Below are positions 58,250-64,000 of a stretch of DNA of 64,000 nt, piece by piece. The stretch spans positions 46,142,001 through 46,206,000 of the forward strand of contig NC_081844.1 in assembly GCF_963259705.1 (NCBI RefSeq), in the 5' to 3' direction. Origin of the DNA: Myotis daubentonii (taxonomy: Eukaryota; Chordata; Mammalia; Chiroptera; Vespertilionidae). Numbering within the stretch: the stretch's first letter is position 1; every line of letters begins with the position of its first letter. The notes under the pieces were generated by a model. The model was not told the origin of the DNA. It saw only the letters and a list, made by a program, of their open reading frames with translations, and made no database searches. A program made the position numbers and the translations under genes.

Positions 58250-59160
58250 ACAAAGAGAGAGCAGAGAAAGGGTGGGGAGAATTTCTAGTAAAAATAAGAT
58301 TTTCTGCTAGTAAGTTTAAGTAATTAATGAATTAAAGTATTTTTTGCTGGAAGCTATCAAATTAGAAAATAAAAAAAAATAGAAAATCACATCTAACTTT
58401 ATAAAATACCAATTTCTCAAACTGTAAATATATTATATTTAAATGTTCCTTTAAAGGTTGGAGTGTAAAGTTGATAACTGCCTTCAAATGTTTTTAATAT
58501 GGAAAAGAGTAAATCACATGTATCAATCAATAAATATTTAATGACAATAATAAGACTGATTTGTATCACCATGCCAAGAAAGAGCAGTGGAAAGAAGGCA
58601 CAAGGAAGGGAAATTATGTAAGATTGCAGAAGGCCCTGTGGGGTATGGACATCTGTAAGTGTAAGAATAATAATGGTGGAAGGGAGATATATAGGAATAA
58701 TTCTCTGGTTTTCCCCCAAAGCCTGTAGGCAGGCTTCTGTTGTCTAATGCATTTGTATTATTAAAGTGTTTATTGCAGATGATATTCATGTATATATATA
58801 TATCTGATATGAACTTTGTAGTGATAAGAAAGGATACCATAATGTCCCTTGGTTTCTAAAATTTTAAAAGGAAAGCAGTATACATTTAAATGAATAAATT
58901 CAAACAATTACATAATTTCCACAATAATAAATTGATAAAGTGTTGTACAGTCTTTAGGTATATCTTCTTAAAATTTTTATAAAGTTAATATTCTTCAATT
59001 AGATTTCATAAGCAAAATTTATAAATTGGCCACTGATTAAGATATTGTCTCATTATTCATTCCTATTTTTTTTTAATTTCAGAAAAAAAAAATCTGGAGT
59101 CTGAATACAGTTAGCTAAAGTTAAATAATAAATAGAACAGGACAATTCTACCTAGCCAAA
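58250..59160. other. AT-rich intergenic spacer
   Basis: No recognisable element; (TA)n tract near 58793-58802. Confidence 0.5.
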
Positions 59161-59184
59161 AGGTGAACCAAAAAGGCCAGGGAT

Positions 59185-59392
59185 TTATTTATATTTATTT
59201 ATTTCATAGAGGAAGGGGGAGGGAGAGACAGATAGAAGCATCAATGATGAGAATCATCGATCGGCTGCTTCCTGCATGCCCCCTACTGGGGATGGAGCCC
59301 ACAGCTCGGGCATATGCCCTGATGGGGAATCGAATTGGTGACCTCTTGGTTTCGGGGTAGGCACTCAACCACTAAGCCACGCAAGCTAGGCA
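59185..59392 (-). mobile_element. Ves-family SINE
   Basis: Reverse element: TTTATTTATTTCATAGAGGA, GATCGGCTGCTTCCTGCATG, GATGGGGAATCGAATTGGTG, CACTCAACCACTAAGCCACG. Shares the GATGGGGAAT variant with the copy at 28193. Confidence 0.85.
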
Positions 59393-59394
59393 AA

Positions 59395-60470
59395 CCAAGA
59401 AAAATTTTAAATAATTATAAGGCTCTTCTCCCTCTATGTTACCTCCTTTTTCATATCCATGGTACCGTTTTTAGGCACTGGCTCTTGTAATATCGTATGT
59501 ATTGTAATATCAGTGCCCTTCTGGAAAAAAATTACTTACTCATGAGAGGACTTCAAGAGGCAGACTAACTACTATTACTGATTTGTAAAGATTTGTGTAG
59601 TGCATATTTGCCACACTTTGTGGCATCCATCATTTGCTGATGGTATTCCTAAAATTTGCGATGTGGTCCCATGTTAGAAAGTGAAGTTGTTCCTAGCTAC
59701 ATTGCCTTCAAGCATGATTCCTGTGTATTCAGTAGTTGTAGCCAAGAATACTCTTTTTCTTCTCTGTCTTTATCTCTCTAACACACACACACTCACACAT
59801 CTGACAATAAGGGAAGTACATTAGCAGATGTTAATTGATTTAAGTACATAATTGTTATATATTTTTCTAACATTTTCAAGAAGACATAAGAAAAGTGTCT
59901 CAAGTAGAAAAATATTATAAATGAAAAATAATATTTCACCATTCATCAAACCTAACTCATTTTTGCTTCATGTGCTAGACAGTGGAACTTGATAATGGGG
60001 ATAAAAATAATTATTTCAATGGTAAGGCCAATATGCAAAATTTTTTTCTCATAATGCTTCATATACTTATCAAATATCAAACCAGATTAGTTAAATCCTG
60101 ATGTGGTTCCTTTAACACATACACTCATTGCAGAGTAATTTTTGACATTATGGAGAGCAACAGCTGCATTGAAAATGAGTTACATGCAGTCTGCAACAGA
60201 GCCAGCTAACGTGCAGTATTTGCAGAGTGGTCTGTGCACCATTTATAACTGAATCACGCAGGGTGCATATCTCAGACCTACTAAGTTAAAATCGCCAAGG
60301 CATGAAGCGCAGAGATTTTTATTGTTAATATTCACTCTCTGGATGGTGCTACAGCTCACTAGTCAAAATGTGAGGGTAAACTGTAAATTTTTTTTTTTCG
60401 TAAAAAAACTCAACTCTTAAAATGAAAAGAGTTAAATATGATGCAAAGCATTTTGTACATTCAAATTGCA
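59395..60470. other. AT-rich intergenic spacer
   Basis: No recognisable gene or element; short CA-rich tract near 59781-59800. Confidence 0.45.
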
Positions 60471-60492
60471 GGTTGCAATTCCTACACTTTTT

Positions 60493-60691
60493 CCCCCAAT
60501 ATCTTTTTATTGATTTCAGAGAGGGAGAGAGAAACATCAACGATGGGAGAGAATCACTGATCAGTTGCCTCCTGCACGTCCCCTTACTGGGGATCAAGCC
60601 CACAACCCAGGCATGTGCCCTGACCGGTAGTCAAACCATGACTTTCTGGTTCATGGGTCGATGCTTAATCCCTGAGCCACTCTGGTCCAGC
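60493..60691 (-). mobile_element. Ves SINE (GGTTGAGC subfamily)
   Basis: Reverse element: CTTTTTATTGATTTCAGAGAG, CAACGATGGGAGAGAATCAC, GGTCGATGCTTAATCCCTGAG. Flanked by diverged repeats TGCAATT(c/g)(c/t)TACA at 60474 and 60692. Confidence 0.88.
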
Positions 60692-60711
60692 TGCAATTGT
60701 TACATTTTAAT

Positions 60712-63700
60712 TCATCGTCTCATATGCTACATTTAGGATGACAGCATTCTCCTCAACCAACAAAGAAACCAAGGCGAATGGAAATTGTTTCAAATCGGAG
60801 GAGCCCTAAGATTAAGATTAGAATACAATGCTGCTAAAATTTTAGTTGTCTGACCATATAATTCCTATTTAGATTGTTTAAGCTTCTTTTTTTTCACAAC
60901 ACCATTATGTCAAGCTTCCACAGCGAGGCACAGAATCGGGGCAAGTATTTATGAGACCAATGTACTCCATCACCACAAAGCGTCTCAGTGCTCTATTTAA
61001 TTTGACTGTCACAACTGACCCAGCTGTAAAATTTCAACAAAATGTGAACAGTCACTCAGAACCACACTGTGGAGTATCTCAACTCAAATTGTAACATGAA
61101 ACGAAATACTCAAAAGCGTACTTTATTATACCCGTTTTGGGGTAGGTTATGCAAATATGTAAGTCAGAACTGTCTCACAGGTCTGATTTTTGCTTTGCTG
61201 TTTGTCCTGGTTGAGAATCCCTGTTTCCAGTGTTAACTTCTACTTTATCTTTCTGAGAAATACCTCTGTATTTCTCTCCTTAACCGCCTGCAGAGCATAA
61301 TCAGTATTAACCAGCCTTAGAATTACAATCCAATCAGATAAACCAGTTGACAACATTTTCCTTTTGGCTAATGTTACTTAGAACTATCGTGTACACAGAA
61401 TCACAGCTAGTTTAAATGAGTTAAATAGGCATCAGAAGGCTATGAAAAGCCCATGGAATGGTTTTTGGTTTAAAGTGTTAGAGATTAGGGGAAATCCTCC
61501 ATTCTGACTTGGTAATATATTTGCTGGGATCATGTCCAATTCACTCTTCAGAAGAGGGATTGTCATACCAACTCTTAACCTATGTTTTGTGTATTCAAAA
61601 GGTTGATAGGTGACATCCTTTAGAATAGTCCTGTAGTGCACTAACAGCATTGAACACATTCATTCTTTTGCGTATTTTCCCCAAACTACATCTAGTCTTT
61701 GAGGGTGATCGTTTTTGTTGGCTCATTAATTCAATGTTCCTTTGTTCAATAAAATCCCCAAATTCTGATGTTGAATTGCCCGGAATAAGAATACCGATGA
61801 TGGAAATGGCACCTGAGAAATCATTGCTATTCTTGGCCACAGACATTTCCAGTCTGAACAATAGCTGTTTTCTTCATAGCTTTCACCAATGTCATATTTT
61901 AAGCAAGGATTTTGTGAGCTCACACATGAATGGAAAGGGCTGCAAAATATGTTGCAGAAATCTTTCGCAGGTAGGCAGGAAGTTTGGAATAGATTATCAG
62001 AATAGGAAAGTTATAAAGAAATTTCTAGGTCAAAAGACAAAGTAAAACTGCTGAAGTGTGCTTTAAAGTGCAGTGTGATCCAGTCAGCAGCTTAGCTACT
62101 ATTTTCCCAGCTGACACTGAGCCCTTTGCTATATGGGGAATAAAAGGACGGAGGTCAGAAGATTGGGCTGTTTGAAGGCTTAAAAGTATTAGGAATGCAA
62201 GATTCATAAGAGTAGATCTTAAGGTATTTTATTTTATAATTCAGTGCAATAAAGTGCTGATCTTTTTTACTTTAATCAAAATTTTCACAGATTACAAATA
62301 TCCAAATAGAGACTCAATTCTAGATTTTGACAGATATGAATGATAAAGAATTAGAGAGGATAGAAGGAACATGCTCAATATATCGTAGCTATCTGTATTT
62401 CCTGGCTTTTCCATCAAAGCATGAATGGGAGGTAAGACATGCAAACCTGCCACCCCCCCAAAAAAACGGCCACTATATCTAATTGTAAAAATAAAAATGC
62501 AGAGTAATAAGAAGTTTTATTGAAAAATACCAAGACCTAGAGAAATTTCCTAAGCTTATTCAAATCTTCATCTTTCTTTTTTTTCTCTACAAAGACCCAC
62601 AACACTCCCTTCTAATCTTCTAAACTTTTCTGTTGTTTTATTTTTTTTCTGTACTGTTTTTTTCCCCTCTTCACTCTTTAGTAATTTCTTTATTATGTGA
62701 ACCAAGATATTCTTTCCTAGACTTCTTCCTTTAGATTACCACCATTACTCCTAGCAATCAGAAGGTACAAGTAAAAAATCATTGTTACGGGATGAAAATA
62801 GTAGTGGTGGTTGGTGTGGGGGGAGCAGAAAGACAGATTACACTTTCTTTTTTTATCTTAATATATAAGTAAAAATTTCCTGGCCTAAGATTTCTAGCTC
62901 TCAAGATTCTTACACATACACCAAATTGAAATATGTTCCTTGTTTTCCTACTGGTATGAAATTACAAAATAGTTAGTGTTCCTGCTTTCTAATTTTATAT
63001 GATACATGATAACTGTTGAATAAATATGCCTTGAATTAATTTCACACTATGAGACAAAAATACTAAAACTTGATATGAGATTTCTGTTTAAATTAAAATT
63101 TACCTGGATGTACATCTATAGTATACCAGTGAATTATACACTTTGTAAATCATAAAAATGTAATATAAAACCCATTTATTATTTTGATGTATGCATATTT
63201 TATGTGTTATGCAAACAAAACTTTGACTTTGGATATAACTATTTCTAATAATAGATTTGATGATACAGAGAACAATTGGAGTCACTTTTCATAAAAAAAT
63301 TTTTTGAGAACAAAAGAAAGAAATATAGAATATAAATAAGGTATATGATAAACAAAATGTAACAGCACATTTTTTTTCTGCTGGAACTGGGTCATGGTCA
63401 TAAAGCCAACCTAATAAATTTATTAATTGGTAAAGCCATTAATCTGTGAATCTCAGAGATGGCCTTTTCCATGAGAAAAACAAGGTCTTAGAGATGCATC
63501 AACCCTACAGACATCTCAGTGTACACCTATTCTCACTCATTGCCTCTCATTATTGTCATAGGAAGTGGTGTCCTGAAACCTATACTTATGAGAGCCAATT
63601 ACTCAACATTGTTAGATATATTTGTGAGCCCATTGTTAAACAGAGCCATTTGCAAAAAACTAATTTATGTAAACTTGCAGTTAAGTAAATGATATTAAAA

Positions 63701-64000
63701 TTAAATGCAATAAATAATTATAATGCATCACTGCATGGGACCATTATTTATTCTTTTGAGGAAATCTATGTCATTATATCTGTCTGGTGGAATTTGGTGA
63801 TGATATACATCTCTTCCCAATTCCATAATCAAAGTGTAATGTCAGACATATAGTGGCACTATTTTATGTAAACCGGTAAATGGTATAAATCAGGCACGTT
63901 TCCCCTTAGAAAGCTGGTTGTTAAATACTTACTAGCACACCACTAACTTGGTCAGCATTTTTACCAGATATCCCTAAGAACATGATGACAATGGTCTTTG
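60712..64000. other. Intergenic stretch without recognised transposons
   Basis: The last 3.3 kb holds no recognisable SINE, Helitron or LTR. 60720-61400 may be conserved non-coding sequence. A 131-codon plus-strand ORF (61650-62045) and overlapping minus-strand ORFs (61432-61923) have no recognised domain and are probably chance. Poly-T (62640-62648) and poly-C (62452-62459) tracts are present. Confidence 0.45.

Noticed and set aside
61432..62045. Cluster of ORFs on both strands (131 codons plus; 75, 88 and 65 codons minus)
   Set aside because: No recognised domain, no splice or promoter context, and lengths reachable by chance in a 64-kb window. The adjoining minus frames could hint at a degraded pseudogene, but I could not match them to any protein.

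Overview
The window is nuclear DNA from a vespertilionid bat. Two lineage markers support this. About eighteen copies of the tRNA-derived Ves SINE are present, with the box-like head GCTCAGTGGATAGAGCGTCGG or GCTCAGTGGTTGAGC and a CTCTCTC...TCAATAAAA tail. Five non-autonomous HeliBat Helitrons are present, with CTAG-ending hairpin 3' termini, several still showing insertion between A and T. I cannot fix the genus from sequence alone.

Only one host protein-coding exon is visible: the first coding exon of PDGFC (platelet-derived growth factor C) on the minus strand at 13160-13274, inside a CpG island (about 12890-14450). Transcription runs toward lower coordinates. Bases 1-13159 are therefore the start of PDGFC intron 1, 13275 to roughly 14450 hold the 5' UTR and promoter, and 14450-64000 is upstream intergenic DNA. 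In human the next gene on that side is GLRB; no GLRB exon was recognised here.

Almost everything else recognisable is mobile-element sequence of several ages. Ancient layers are L2, MIR, L1 fragments, MLT1 and other LTRs, and Tigger/MER2. A middle layer holds a SPIN/URR1-like hAT MITE with perfect 8-bp target duplications, a mariner-like MITE and a solo LTR with perfect 5-bp duplications. The young bat layer is Ves SINEs, HeliBats, and two nearly complete ORF2-less L1s ('half-L1', HAL1) at 36754-39105 (+) and 55865-58232 (-). Nested insertions give relative order: a HeliBat inside an L1 (49707-50279), a SINE inside an L1 (27265-27459) and a SINE inside an L2 (28193-28378).

The most instructive points are the matched pair of HAL1 copies with target-site duplications, a 36-38 nt U2 snRNA 5' fragment inserted between perfect 16-bp direct repeats (47669-47737), the structural diversity of the HeliBat copies, and out-of-frame upstream ATGs that would overlap the PDGFC start codon. 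I found no operon, CRISPR array or new gene system; long stretches appear to be ordinary AT-rich intronic or intergenic DNA.
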